Position numbers and translations under genes: made by a program. This document shows positions 22,201 to 34,772 of a stretch of DNA of 64,000 nucleotides, one piece after another; position 1 is the stretch's first letter, and each line of letters begins with the position of its first letter. Source of the stretch: Stomorhina lunata (Eukaryota; Arthropoda; Insecta; Diptera; Rhiniidae); assembly GCA_933228675.1 (NCBI GenBank), contig OW121740.1, positions 156,601,828-156,665,827 on the forward strand, written 5' to 3'. The notes under the pieces were generated by a model that saw only the letters and a program-made list of their open reading frames with translations, was not told the DNA's origin and ran no database searches.

Positions 22201-25200
22201 TGTTGGTCCCACTACTGAAGCTGTAGCTTCCATTTCTCATAAACCCGATGAACAAGAAATCGTTACTGCTAAACCAGCCTCTGAAACTGAAGAAAAACCA
22301 GAAGGAGAATTATCAGAGGAATCTGAAGAAGATAACAAACTTATGGATCTTACTACTGCTAAGCCTTCTACGTTCGACATTACGACATCTGATGAGGGAA
22401 CTAAGGATGATCAAGATAAATCTGATGTTACAACTACCAAACCTTCAATTGTTGAAGAACCCGAAGAAGAAAAAGAATCTGTTACCAAAAAACCTTCAGA
22501 AGATGAACTTTTGGTCAGCACAAGCGCTCCCATTAAACCTACTGATGAAGATAAGATTGAAGAAGAAACATCTGCTGAAGATAAAATCGATGTTACAACA
22601 ATGCTCACTCCACTTGAAGATAAGCTTCCATCTGAAGTACAACAACCTAAAGACGAACATAAGGATGATAATACTTATGTTACTTCGGAAGCTCCAGTTT
22701 CAAGCACACCTACCATTGTTGGTGAACCTCAAAAGGAACAAGGGGAAGAAGATAAAACTAAACCTGAAGATTCTGAAGAATCTGTGGAATCTGAAGATGT
22801 TACTACACACAAAACTCTTGACGAAATTGACCAACAAACAACATCAGCACCAACCTTTGAAATTGTTACAGAAGGGGAAGGACAAAAAGTCATACCAGAA
22901 GCTGATGATCACAAAGTTGATGAACAAACTGGAGTTACTGATAGTCCAATGGTTGAAGATGTGTCCGCATTTACTACAGTTAAACCAACAGCCCAAGAAG
23001 ATATTAGAACGGAACCAGAGTCTGAAGCAGAAAAACAACTTGAAATTGAGGCAGTTGGAACTCAAGAGCCTTCTATCGATGTCAAAGGCGATTTTGGAGA
23101 TGAATCTACATCTACTACCATCAAACCAATTGACGAACCTTCAGTTATTGATGATATTCTTGACATGCATCTGCCATCGATTATTCCCGGTGAAGGCGAT
23201 TGCTTGGTTGGACAGAAAACTTATCAAAACAACACCGTGGTTCCTACTTCTGACGAATGTGAAATTACATGCAGATGTGTTAGTAGCATTGTGACTTGTG
23301 AACGTGTTAAATGTGATGTTCCAGAAAATGTTGAAAAATGTGTTTTGGATGAAGCTAGTGCCAATAAGTGTTGTCCATCATATATCTGCGGTATTGAAAG
23401 TGTACCTCCTAAGACTGAAGATAGTGGCGAATCAATTGAAGAAGATGAGGATGAAGATACTACAACGGTTGCTGCCCCTCATAGACTTCCTACAGAAGAA
23501 TCTGTCGAAGCTGATACTGATAAATCTGAAATCACTACCACTAAACCTGTCTTAACATCGGAGAATATTACTCCTGCTGTTAGTATACCTGAAATCGAAA
23601 TGCCTGTCGGCAGTACTGAGGAGCCAATGTCCCATGTTAAGGATGAAGATGAATTCGACCAACAAACTACAAGAACTCCTGTTGATACTAAGGCTGAAGA
23701 CAAAAAGGATATTATTCCAGAAAGCGAGTCATCAACTACACCTGCTACGGTTGCCGAGGATGTTATTGTACCAGAATCAATGGCTCCAGTTCAAACTCCT
23801 GAAGAAGAAAAACACGAAATTGTTACTGAAAAGGCTCCAATTGATACTTCTGAAATGGAAACTACGCCTAAACTTCCTATTGGTCAACCAGAGAAAGAAT
23901 TGGAAGAACATACAACATCAGAAGAACATATCGAACCCGCAACAGATTCTCCAGTACCAAGTATTAAAAAAGATGAAAATGTTACCCCAACCATACCCTC
24001 TGCCGATGAGTACCAAACTGTCAAACCAGCTGAAAGTGAAGAAGATGAGGATAAAGAAACTGAACCAGAAACTCAAACAACTCAGCCTATTTCACCAACA
24101 GAAGATAAAATTGCCACTCCCGAACAAACATCAGAAGGAGTCGAAGCTCACACATCTTCGCCATCTGTATCATCATCAGAAGAAACTGAAGAACCAGAAA
24201 CACAAACTTCATTGCCAGCCTCTACTTCGGAAGAAGATAAAGAATCTCACACTGTTCAACCAACTGTATCCTCTGATGAAAAAGAACAAGTACCAGAAAC
24301 CCAAACGACTCAACCTATTGCTGCTGATGAAGTACATACTTTGGCTCCATCTGTTGATGATGTTAGTGACGAAACCGAATCACCTGACATTGAAAAGCAA
24401 GATGACAAAAAATCCGAAGCTACAACTGCAGCTCCTGTTAAGGATACTTCACTGCCAGCTGTATCTTCTGAAGAATCCAGTGAAGATACTTCAGATTCCA
24501 CAACTGCCATTGCACCAAGTAAGCACTCTGATACGGAAACTGATGTAGAAGATGCTACACATACAACGGCTTCACCCTCAATTGTTGAATCTGATGAAAT
24601 TACAGATCATACAGTTGTTCCATCTTTGGGAGAACTTGAAGGATCATCAACTACTGCTTCCATTCCAGAAAACGAAGACCATACAGTTTTATCCAAACCA
24701 TTACAAGAAGACAAAGAGGGACATATTAAACCTGAAGAAACAGAATCCCCAACCACTTTGCCAACTATCATTGCCGACGATAAAGAAGAATTTGATACAG
24801 TTGCCCCAGTTACAGAAGACAAAAAACCATCTAAAACAGACACTCAATTTACTACTGCTGTTCCCGAAACTAATGAAATCGCTACTGAAGATTCTGTCAT
24901 ATCATCAGGAGATGAGACTTTGGAACATACTATTACCCCCATTGCTCAAGATGAACATAAGGAAACACCTGAAGAATCAATTGATCAAGCTTCAACACCT
25001 TTGGCTCCAAGCAAAACTCATGAAGAAAAAGAAAGTGAAACTGGTGACCACACTGTTGCTCCATCAGAAGAATCTAGCGAGGAACAACAAGAAAGCGATA
25101 GCGCCACTACAGTTAAGCCCAGTGATATCAAGACTGAAATTGAATCGTCATCACAAGTTCCTGCTATGGATGAATTGCACACTGATCTTCCTTCCCATGA

Positions 25201-28200
25201 TATTACTGAAGATATGTCCACTACGGCTGCTTCCCCTGTCGATAAAATTGATGAAGAAAAACAACCTGAACCTTCAGAAGAAGAAATTGAAAAGGTCACA
25301 GAATCTACAGAAGAACAAAAGACTACAGTACCTACTATTGAAAAAGTTAAAGATGAACTTGAACCTTCAATGGCTCATACAGTCGCTCCTTCTGTTGAAG
25401 AGGATGAATCAGTCACTAAGTCTCCTGTTGCTTCAGATGAATATGTACCAGAAACTGGTGTTGAAAATATTACTGCTGGTCCAATTACATCCGATGAATC
25501 TACTTCTCAAGAAGATATAGTTCCTGTTAAGGAAGATGACATTATTGCTACTTCTGAAGCCGATAAAGATAAACCTGCATCTTCTGCCGATGAATCTACC
25601 ACAGCTGTACCAAGTGTTGAAAGTGAACAAACAACCACTCGTGTTCCAGTCAGAAAACCTACGTTGGATCTGTCTGAAGAAGCATCTGGTGAATCTGTCG
25701 AATCTGAAGAAGAAATTGGAACTGAACCTACTAAGATCCAACATATCGGTGAATTCGTTACTGAACGAGTGGAAGAATCTACCTCTAAACCAACAATTCA
25801 ACATAGCGATGAAGAAGAAGATAAGGAAGGATCTGCCGAAGAAAGTGAAGAAGTTGAAATGGAAAAAGCTACTGATAAACCACATGTACCAACGACAGAA
25901 CAGGAAGGTTCCACCGACAAGTTGTCAGAGGATGATGTTACTAAAGCTACTATTGCTGAAGATGAATCAGTTACTACAGCTCCTATTTCATCAGAAGATG
26001 AAAGTGCTACCAAGACTCCCTTGTCTGAAAAAGAACCTGAAGATGTTAACGCTCAACAACCTGCTGAACAAGATGTGCCATCTGTTACCAAAGCACCTGA
26101 ATCTGCGGAAGGTACTGAAGATGCTGATACTTCTACCATTAAAGCTTCTGAAGCTGGTAAACCTGAAGATACTGAAACTTCCACCACTAAAGCTCCATCA
26201 GAAAGTGGTGAAATTCCTCAACAACCTGAAGATGCTGAAACATCCACTTCTAAAGTTCCTGCAGCAAGAGATGAAATTACTCAACAACCTGATACTGATA
26301 CTTCCACCACAAAAGCTCCTGCTACAGTTGATGGAATCGAACATGTCACTGCTTCACAAACTGAAGATGTTGAGCCTTCTGCTACCAAAGCTCCTGTTAG
26401 TGCTGATGAAATCGAACATGTCACTGCTGAACAACCTGAAGAAGAAGAAGATCTTGAACATTCTACTAAAGCTCCAGTTGGTGCTGAGGAAATTGAACAA
26501 GTCACTCAACAACCTGAAGTTTCTGAAGCTTCACCTACTAAAGCTCCTGCATCTGGTGAAGGAATTGCTCAACAACCTGAAGATGCTGAAACATCTACGA
26601 AAAAAGCTCCTGGAGCAGGTGAAGAAATTACTCAACAACCTGGAGATACTGAAACAGCTACGACAAAAGCTCCTGGAGCAGGTGAAGAAATTACTCAACA
26701 ACCTGAAGATGCTGAAACTTCCACAACTAAAGCAACTACAGCAGGTGATGAAATTGAACATGTCACTGCTTCCCACCCTGAAGATGAAGCTGCTGAACAT
26801 TCTACAATCAAAGCTCCTCTTAGTACTGATAATGTTGAACATGTCACTGCTGGACAACCTGAAGATGAAGATCTTGAACCTTCTTCTACTAAATCTCCAG
26901 TTAGTACTGATGAAATTGAACAACAACCTGAAGATGCTGAAACATCTACCACAAAAGCTCCTGGAGCAGGCGATGAAATTGCTCAACAACCTGAAGATGC
27001 TGAAATTTCCACAACTAAAACTCCTACAGCAGGTGATGAAATTGAACATTCCACTGCTTCACACTCTGAAGATGAAGATGTTGAGCCTTCTACTATCAAA
27101 GCTCCTGTTAGTGCTGATGAAATCGAGCATGTCACCGCTGAACAACCTGAAGAAGATTTTGAACATTCTACTAAAGCACCTGTCAGTGAACATTCTACTA
27201 AAGCTCCTGCTAGTGCTGATGAAATTGAGCAAGTCACCACACAACAACCTGAAGGTGCAGAATCTACACCCACTAAAGCTCCTACAAGAGAACAAGATAT
27301 TTCTGGAGAACCCATTGAAACCGCCACTGATAAACAACCTGAAGAACATGATGTATTATCCTCTACTGATGCTCCTGAAGTAGTACCAGATATTGGATTA
27401 ACTACTGCCAAACCTTCAGCAGAAAGTGAAGAACCATTAGATATCAGCACTTCTGGATTGGGAGATATCGAAGCAACTACTGCTAAATTACCAATGCAAG
27501 ATGATAAAGTTTTCGACATTACTGTTACAGAAATTGAAAAGGATGAGGGGGATACCGACAAGACTGAAGAAAAGACTACACAAGGGCCCACAATTCCTGA
27601 AGAAGAACAAGAGGAAGATACAACATCTAAATTACCTGAAATGGCTGAACACGTTACTGAATTGCCAAGTAGCGATACTAAATCAGAAGAATTTACTGAA
27701 ATTCCCGTGGTTGCCGACAAATTACCCGAACTTACAGAACAAGCAACTAAATTGCCAACTGAAGATTCAGAATCTGACAAAACTACTAAAGCTCCTCAGG
27801 TCGTCGAAGTATCTACTAACAAATTACCTGAACAAGTATCTGAATTACCAAGTAAAACAGAAGAAGACTCCGTCGAACAAGCTACTGAAATACCAGCTGT
27901 CTCTCAAGTACCATCTGAGAAGTTACCTGAACTTTCCGAACATGTCACAGAAATACCAACAAAACAAGGCGAATCAGAAGAAGAATCTCAAGAAGCAACT
28001 ACTGACAAGTTGCCTGTACCTTCTGATCATGTTACTGATGCACCAAATAAACTTGGCGAATCCGAAGAGGAATCTCACGAAGATGCTACTGAGAAACTAC
28101 CCACAGTAGACGAACATGTCACTAAAATGCCTACAAAATCTGATGAATCGGAGGAAGGTGAATCTCACGAAGACGTTACAGACAAAATACCAGAACTTGC

Positions 28201-30235
28201 AGAATTACCAACTAAATCAGAAGATGGAGAAACTACTGACAAATTGCCAGAACTTGATGAACACGTCACTGATTTACCAACTAAATCAGAAGATGGAGAA
28301 ACTACTGACAAATTACCAGAACTTGATGGACACGTCACTGATTTACCAACCAAACAAGACGAATCAGGTGAAGAAAGTGTTACTGATTTACCAATTAAAC
28401 AAGCTGAAGAAGCTACTAAATTGCCTATTAGTTCACATGATGAAGTACCTGAACATGTCACTAAATTGCCAACCAAAGAAGTTGATGAAGTATCCGATGA
28501 AAAATCTACAGAATTGCCCATTGTCACTGAACAATCCACTGACAAATTACCAGTTCCTGATTCTGAAGTGCCAACTAAAGAAACAGAATCGAGCGATGAA
28601 GGTTCCTTGGAACAAGCTACTGATTTGCCAGTCGATGTCCATGTTTCTACGGATAAATTACCAGAACATAGCTCAGAAATGCCAAGCAAAGAAGACGATT
28701 CCGAAGAAGAAGCTCATAAACCTGCCTCAGGACTTCCTGTTGATGGTGAAGTTACCACTGATAAATTACCCGAACACGCTACTGACGCACCCACTAAAGA
28801 ATCTGATGAACAAAGTACGGATTCCCCAACAGTACCCACTGAGGATATTGAGTCTGAAGAAGAATCTCATGAACAAAGTACAGAATTGCCAAAAGTACCT
28901 ACTAAGGATACTGAAGCATCCACTGATTTGCCTATCGATTTCCATGTTTCTAGCGACAAATTACCCGAACATGTTACAGAATTACCTACCAAAGATATTG
29001 ATTCAGAAGAACAAATTACAGAATTGCCTGTTGTTGCTGATGTATCCACCGATAAATTACCTGAACATAGCACCGAATTGCCAATTAAGGATATTGAATC
29101 AGAAAAGGATACCCATGAAGATACAACAGATTTGCCTATTGTTTCTTCAGATGCTACTGATAAAACACCAGAATTTGCTGAACATGCTACGGAATTACCT
29201 TCCAAGGATGCTGAATCTGAAGAGCAAGATCTTAAGGAAACCACTGAATTACCTGTTGTTGCTCATGATATACCTGCTCTTGGAGAATCTGTTGAAGAAA
29301 CATCCGAAAGTGTGCCTAAGGAAGTCGAATCTTCTGATGAAGCCTCAACTGAGCCAGCTGATGTTATTAGCTCAGCCAAATTGCAACCAACAACAGCACA
29401 TCCACTGTTCCCTCACCATAGTACTTCAGCTCCAGTGGCTATCGATAGCCGAATTGATGACAGCACTCCAGTTCCTACCAAGGATGAAGAAGAATCCTTC
29501 ACAACTCCAACAACTACAACTGTTAGCAGTAGTACAGCCGAGTCAGTTACTACCTCTGCACCTCACTATCAACCACAACCACCAATTTACGGTCAACCTC
29601 CACAATACGGACCTACACAATACGAAGACGAATACACTGATGAAGATGAGGGTGAAGTCTTTGGTCCTGGCACTTGCCGTTATGGCGGAAAACTTTACGT
29701 ATCCGCCCAACAAATACCCAGAGATGATCCTTGCGATTTCTGTTTCTGCTTCCGCAGCGATATTATCTGTTTGCAACAATCCTGTCCACCACCAATTGCT
29801 GGCTGTCACGAAGAACCCATTTCCGGATTCTGTTGTCCCCGTTACGAATGCCCCGTTTCCATGGCAACAGTACTCAATATTACAACCAGCACAACAACGA
29901 CAAGTACCACTTTACCACCACATTTCCTACATCACTCTTATGGCAATAATGTGCAACGTAATGGTTGTCTCATCAACGGCCGTTCATACAGAGTGGGTGA
30001 GAAGATTGAGTCAACAAGTGGTCCATGCATTAACTGCACGTAAGTATCAATTAAAAATTAGTTTTTGTATTTAGGATTTAATATTAAAATGGATTTTTTT
30101 CTTTTTATTTCTTTTTACTTCGCCTTGTTTAGATGCGGCGGTGATGGCAAAATGAAATGTGATCCCCAGGCTTGTGTTCCTGAACCTACCATGCAACAAG
30201 TAATGGCTGTTGTAGCGGCTGGTCGCAAAAGATGA
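19269..30235 (+). CDS. tnc: Tenectin-like extracellular matrix protein (VWC modules, RGD, giant mucin region); 5' incomplete
   Basis: Exons are 19269-19466, 19527-30039 and 30133-30235, with GT-AG introns that join in frame, giving about 3,600 residues to the TGA. Cysteine-rich VWC modules lie at 19271-19465, 19592-19790, 19910-20120, 23197-23400, 29668-29866 and 29960-30180. The third contains an RGD tripeptide (19991-19999), the classic integrin-binding motif. Between modules the protein is rich in Thr, Ser, Pro and Glu, with TTKAP-, VTELPTK- and DAETST-type repeats. Drosophila Tenectin is a secreted, mucin-like integrin ligand of epithelial matrices, and the RGD-in-VWC layout supports that call. 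The first exon here begins inside a codon (phase needs one upstream base), so the signal-peptide exon lies upstream and was not found. Open frames on other strands and phases here are shadows. Confidence 0.9.
21737..22060 (+). repeat. 54-residue internal duplication in the tenectin mucin region
   Basis: The coding segment from 21737 repeats from 21899, a 162-nt (54-codon) offset, with few differences. Both copies encode DESATDK followed by TKAPVDSVPAEDAESTTEVS and SSGEGKPVSSDEQT. The near-identity at DNA level suggests recent in-frame unequal exchange. Confidence 0.88.
26160..27290 (+). repeat. Tandem Thr/Pro-rich mucin repeats (EDAETSTTKAP type)
   Basis: At least a dozen units of the form QQPEDAETSTTKAPGAGDEI recur, some extended with EIEHVTAEQPEEE. 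Unit length varies between about 20 and 31 residues. Thr and Ser are clustered next to Pro, as in O-glycosylated mucin domains. The sister field at ~27640-29250 uses DKLPEHVTELPTK units rich in Glu instead. Confidence 0.8.
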
Positions 30236-31300
30236 ACCCCTAGCCATGCTAATTTAAACTAATTATTAAATTTTTTTATATAAATTAAGATTAATTCAGT
30301 TACAAAACAACAAAAAATTTCCAATACTATCCTAACCTAACTCCAACCAAACAAACATTTTCCTCTAAACCAAATAGAAATCAGAATAGTTTTAAAAGTT
30401 AAAGTTTTAACCAACTTTAACAAGAATGACCAACGACTTGAATAAGTTTTAAAGGAAAAAAAAAAAACAATTACAGTTTTTGAAAGAAATTTTAATGAAC
30501 CAACAAACAATCAATTAACTGTTAGAAAATAGGTGCCAATATTTAAAACGGACTTAAGATTTTTAGACTCCCCCTTTTAAAACTAACCACAACCATTGAG
30601 AGCAAATTTAATAATTATGAATGAATTAGCTTATTTGAAGCAACCAGTGATATTGTACTTTATACATAGTATAGGTGCAATTAATTAAGTGAACATGATT
30701 AAAAAAAAAACAAAACAAAAGAAAAAAACGCACACAAAAAATTTATATACACTCGAAGAAATTATATACACGAAAGATGAAAAAAAAAATTTACACTTGG
30801 CTTAGAAATAGGAGAAGCAGACAACTTCAAATATTTTCTAACAAAATTAAAAACTCTTAGTAAGATTAGGAACCTAGAATCCCCCAGAGCCTTGTAACAC
30901 GGTTTTTTGTTTAGCGGCCCACGAGTAAGGTTGAGAATTTTTGGTAAATCGTTATATTCAAGAGACTCATTAAACCGCGATTTTACTAAAAATTCTTTAA
31001 CTTTCCGTGAAGGCCCTTAACAAGGAATAGTGTTATGACGATTTTAATAATTAGGATTCATTAAATAATTTTTTTCTTTATTTTTATTTTTATTGTATAC
31101 CCCTATCACTTTTTTTATAAGCTTAACCTTTTTGATACCTAAATATAAGTTTCTATTTTATAAATTATTTAATTAATATTTTTTATACATATAAATTTAA
31201 ACAACAAAAAAAATTAATTAATGAAAAAGAAAGAATGAATGAAAAATTGTTGCTTCTAGTCTTCTCTTTTTTATATATATAAAAGAGCAACAAAATAAAT
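30236..31300 (+). other. Probable tenectin 3' untranslated region
   Basis: Non-coding sequence follows the tenectin stop codon. A candidate poly(A) signal AATAAA lies at 31294-31299; further AATAAA words follow to ~33150, so the true end is uncertain. A foldback lies at ~30890-31027, where GAATTTTTGGTAAATCG faces CGATTTTACTAAAAATTC and CCTTGT faces ACAAGG at the edges. This could be an inserted MITE. Confidence 0.5.
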
Positions 31301-31705
31301 AAAAAAAAAAGATAAATTTAAATTCAATTTTGAGTCAATTCAAAATTTTTCGAAGATTTAGTGATGTTCAACCTGCCGAAATTTATTGAAATTTGGTGTA
31401 ACATTTGCCTTAACAATTTATAAATTGTTTAAAAATTTTCAAATTTGTTTTGATTCAGATTTAGTTGCGTTTGAAAGTAATAGTTTTTCCAAAATATTTT
31501 CCAATCATATTTAACTTTAGACTTAGGTTATTCGATTTTTAAGAATTAAGACTCCTGTTAAAGGTAATGTCCTGTAATTTGAAGTTATAATTTGTAAGAT
31601 ATAATTATGTTTTATTAAAATAACGTAAAGCACTAGGGCCTTTGCTTTTTTACGAGTCCATATTCATGAAAATCAGATAACTCTTGAAAAAGATAAAGGC
31701 ATATA

Positions 31706-31920
31706 CCGGTATGTGCTGGAAATCGAACGTTTTCAAATCGTTCGATTTCTGATATATTTTTGAGATAATTATCGGTTATTTCCCGAAAACAAATGAAAGT
31801 TTGGGCTTTAATCCTTTTGACCGATTTCTTGTCATTCATTTGGTTTGAATTTTTTTGTGGAAATAGGGGAAATTATCTCAAAAATATATCAGAAATCGAT
31901 CGATTTCCAGCATATACCGG
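31706..31920. mobile_element. Foldback MITE (CCGGTATRTGCTGGAAATCG ends)
   Basis: The left arm (31706-31775) starts CCGGTATGTGCTGGAAATCG and runs into TTTCTGATATATTTTTGAGA. The right arm (31860-31920) is its inverse, ending CAGCATATACCGG. The left arm holds an extra ~13 bp. At ~215 bp with no coding capacity, it is a small non-autonomous element. The AT-rich flanks do not show a clear target duplication. Confidence 0.7.
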
Positions 31921-33384
31921 ATAAACGGTTTAGAAAAAATTTGGAAAATTTTAAACTTTTAACCTTCATAAAATCCAAACTTAAATCAACTTCTAAATTT
32001 TAAATAACCTTTAAAATTATATCAGGCTAAAAAATGTATACACAAAATTTTCTTAAAATTGGAGATGATGTGATCTGAATAATTCGAAAAATTTAGTTTT
32101 GACTTAAAAAATCCTTAAAAAAGTAACGAAACTAACGAACAAACATTTCAACTATGTATTTAACTACGTTTTTAATTTAATTAATTACATTTTTTTCTAA
32201 TTTTATTAAAAACAAAATGAAATAGTTAATAATTAAAAAAAAAAACAGAATGTATGAATATAAAAGTGAAATATTAAGAAAAATCATAAAAAGAAGGTAG
32301 TTTTTATAGAATTAAATTTTCCAATTAAACCTTACGTATCATTGTGAAATTTGTAAGTGTAGTAGTAATATTTAATAAACAAATAAAAATAGTAACTATT
32401 TAGTAGTTTTCAGTAAAAAACAAAAAAAGTACTATTAAACAAAACAAAAAAACTTAACTATAAATCGACCCAAAAACCCCCTTTTTATCAAACAAAAGTC
32501 CCAAATACCGATAATATTTTATAAGGAAAAACCCCCGAAAGGAAACAATTTTTATACCAAAATATAAAAATATAAAAGAAACTAATGCTCGACTGATTGA
32601 AAAGCAAGTACTTTAATTAAATAAATAAATAATTATATAACTTAAAAAAAAAAAAACAAAAATCTTAATAATAAGCTAAAAAAAAAACTCAAAAAAACTT
32701 TGTATTCTAGTTCTTTAACAAAAAATTTTTAATTTTTTCTTTTATTTAAAATAATTTCCATTCAATTTTTCAATCACTTGAGCTTTAGTTTTTGCTTCTT
32801 TTTCCCTTTTCACTTTTTTTATGATTTATCTCTTATTTTATTAAATAATAATTATGCAATATTATAATTTTTATAGTTTTTTAAGTATAAATCTTTTTTA
32901 GTTTTATCTAGTATTTTTTTTTTTATATAAAATATTTATTATTATTATTTTTCCTCTATAAAAATAAAATATTTTTCATTTTAAACAGCTCTTGTTTTTA
33001 AACTTTTTTTGACTTTTTATAACGAAATGCTTAAATATTATAAAATTTATTATTTTATTTTTAATTTTTTTTTAATTTCTATTGCCTGCAATTGTAGATA
33101 TTAATTAATTAATTAAATATGTGCGAATATTAAAATGAGTAAAAAAAAATAAAGAAAATTCAGTGTTTTTACTAGTTATTAAACACTAAATTATAATTAT
33201 TAATAAATAAAAAAATGTATTTTAATTTTTTATATATACATAAATAATAAAAAAAAACATTCTGTTCAAAACGAAAAAGCGATAATAAAAAATATGAAAA
33301 AAATATAAAAAAGCCATTAGTTTTCTTTCAAAAAGATCAAGATATTTTGTATAATTTTTTTACTTTATAGCTTTTCTCTTATCC
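31921..33384. other. Very AT-rich sequence downstream of tenectin
   Basis: Homopolymer runs and AATAAA-like words only. It could be extended 3' UTR or intergenic DNA; I cannot separate the two. Confidence 0.4.
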
Positions 33385-33670
33385 TATACGACAAAAATTT
33401 GTTTTTCGTTTCACTAACTTTATTTTATGCGAAAGATAAGTCGAAAAACAAGTCGAAAGAAAACGTAAATATTTTCATACAAATTTCTGTTCCACTATTT
33501 CGAAAAAGTTCCAACAATGCGAAAGCAAGTGTCAAAATGAGTCACTTGATATTTTGCTTTCGAATAGAAACGAACGAAAGGCCTCGAAATAGTGGAAACA
33601 AAATTAATTCGAATTTGAGTTACTCACTTTCTTTCGTATAGATTTTCATTCGAGATCGTGGAACAGGCTA
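33385..33670. mobile_element. Possible foldback element rich in TTCGAA/GAAAG
   Basis: GTTCCACTATTTCGAA (33489-33504) faces CTCGAAATAGTGGAAAC (33583-33599), and the CTATACGA near 33386 faces TTCGTATAG near 33634. The frame at 33399-33641 is a by-product of the stops being absent, with no recognisable protein. The ends are imperfect. Confidence 0.45.
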
Positions 33671-33699
33671 TTAGAATTTAGAACACTTCAAAATTCAGT

Positions 33700-33804
33700 A
33701 ATAGTTTTTTCTCAAAAAGTCTATTATTTTCCAATTCCCCAATGGATCCACTTTAATGGTTTGTAACACTATAATCCATCCATACTTGAGAAAAGGATAA
33801 AGGA
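33700..33804. repeat. Dispersed repeat sharing AAAAAGTCTATTATTTTCC with Hr96 intron 2
   Basis: AAAAAGTCTATTATTTTCC, followed by a TCCACTTT block and an ACACTATA..TTGAGAAAA block, occurs here and twice in the Hr96 intron (near 52808 and 53199), in the same order. It is a dispersed non-coding repeat of unknown type. Confidence 0.6.
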
Positions 33805-34549
33805 AATGAAAAATTTTTAATCTACAATTTTATACAAAATTTTCTTATGGAAAATTTTCAACTAAAATTTTCTTATAAAAATTTTTTGTACTAAAATTTT
33901 TAAACTTTAATTTTCTTACAGAGAATTTTTGAACCAAAATTTTTATACTGAAATTTTCTTACGGAGAATTTTTGTACTGAAGTTTTCCTATATAGATTTT
34001 TTTTTACCAAAATTTTGAAGTTTTCTTATATAGATTTTTTTTACCAAAATTTTACTTCGGGAATTTTTGTACTAAAATTTGTATACTGAAACTTTCTAAT
34101 AGTGAATTTTTCACTAAAAGAATTTTTACACTTTAATTTTCTCATAGAAAATTTTTATACTAAATTTTTTTTTACCGAAATTTTCTTTTTTATACTGAAA
34201 ATTTCTCAAAGAGAATTTTGTGCCAAAATTTTAATACTAAAGTTTTCTTATAGTAATTTTTTGTACTAAAGTTTTCTTATAGAGCATTTTTGTACTAAAA
34301 TTCTAATAATGAAATTTTCTTATAGAGAAATTTTGTACTAAAATTTTTATACTGAAGTTTTCTTATAACGAATTTTTTGTATTAAAATTTTTATACCAAA
34401 GTTTCCTTATAGAAAATTTGTGAACTAAGATTTTTATACAAAAAATTTCTTGTAGAGAATTTTTGTACTAAAATTTTTATAGTGAAAGTTTATCATAAAG
34501 AATTTTTGTACTAAAATTTTTATAATTAAATTTTTTTATAGAAAATTTT
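33805..34549 (+). repeat. AT-rich minisatellite, first block
   Basis: Degenerate units of about 43 bp, consensus AATTTTTGTACTAAAATTTT then TATACTGAAATTTTCTTATA and GAG, often used as half units. This block is a long-range duplicate of 36659-37370: both start GAAAAATTTTTAATCTACAA and share the unusual run of two TTCTTATATAGATTTTTTT half units. Confidence 0.9.
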
Positions 34550-34772
34550 AAGGGTGTGAAGATAAATTCGTCAGTTAAATACGTCCTACACCTATGTTAA
34601 ATACGTTCCACACACTGTTAAGATGATTTTGAAAAAAGACATATTTACTTTTTTACCAAAAATAGCAACAAAAAATCAATTTAAAGAAAAATTGTTTTTT
34701 TTCCTATAAAAAACATCTCAAATTAAAATCAAAAAAAAAAAAAAATTTACAATGTTTAATAATAATAATCAT
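34550..34772. other. Unique spacer between minisatellite and satellite block
   Basis: It begins AAGGGTGTGAAGATAAATTC exactly where the minisatellite unit breaks off, and ends before the first 183-bp unit. It contains TTAAATACGTCCTACACC and a variant TTAAATACGTTCCACACA ~20 bp later. No gene is visible. Confidence 0.6.

Noticed and set aside
19914..30074. Long Leu/Lys-rich frames in other forward phases (up to 652 residues) and Ser-rich reverse frames inside the tenectin exon
   Set aside because: They arise because the mucin codons (GAA, ACT, CCA, TCT) rarely make stops when shifted or reversed. They have no domains, no independent starts and track the mucin repeats exactly.
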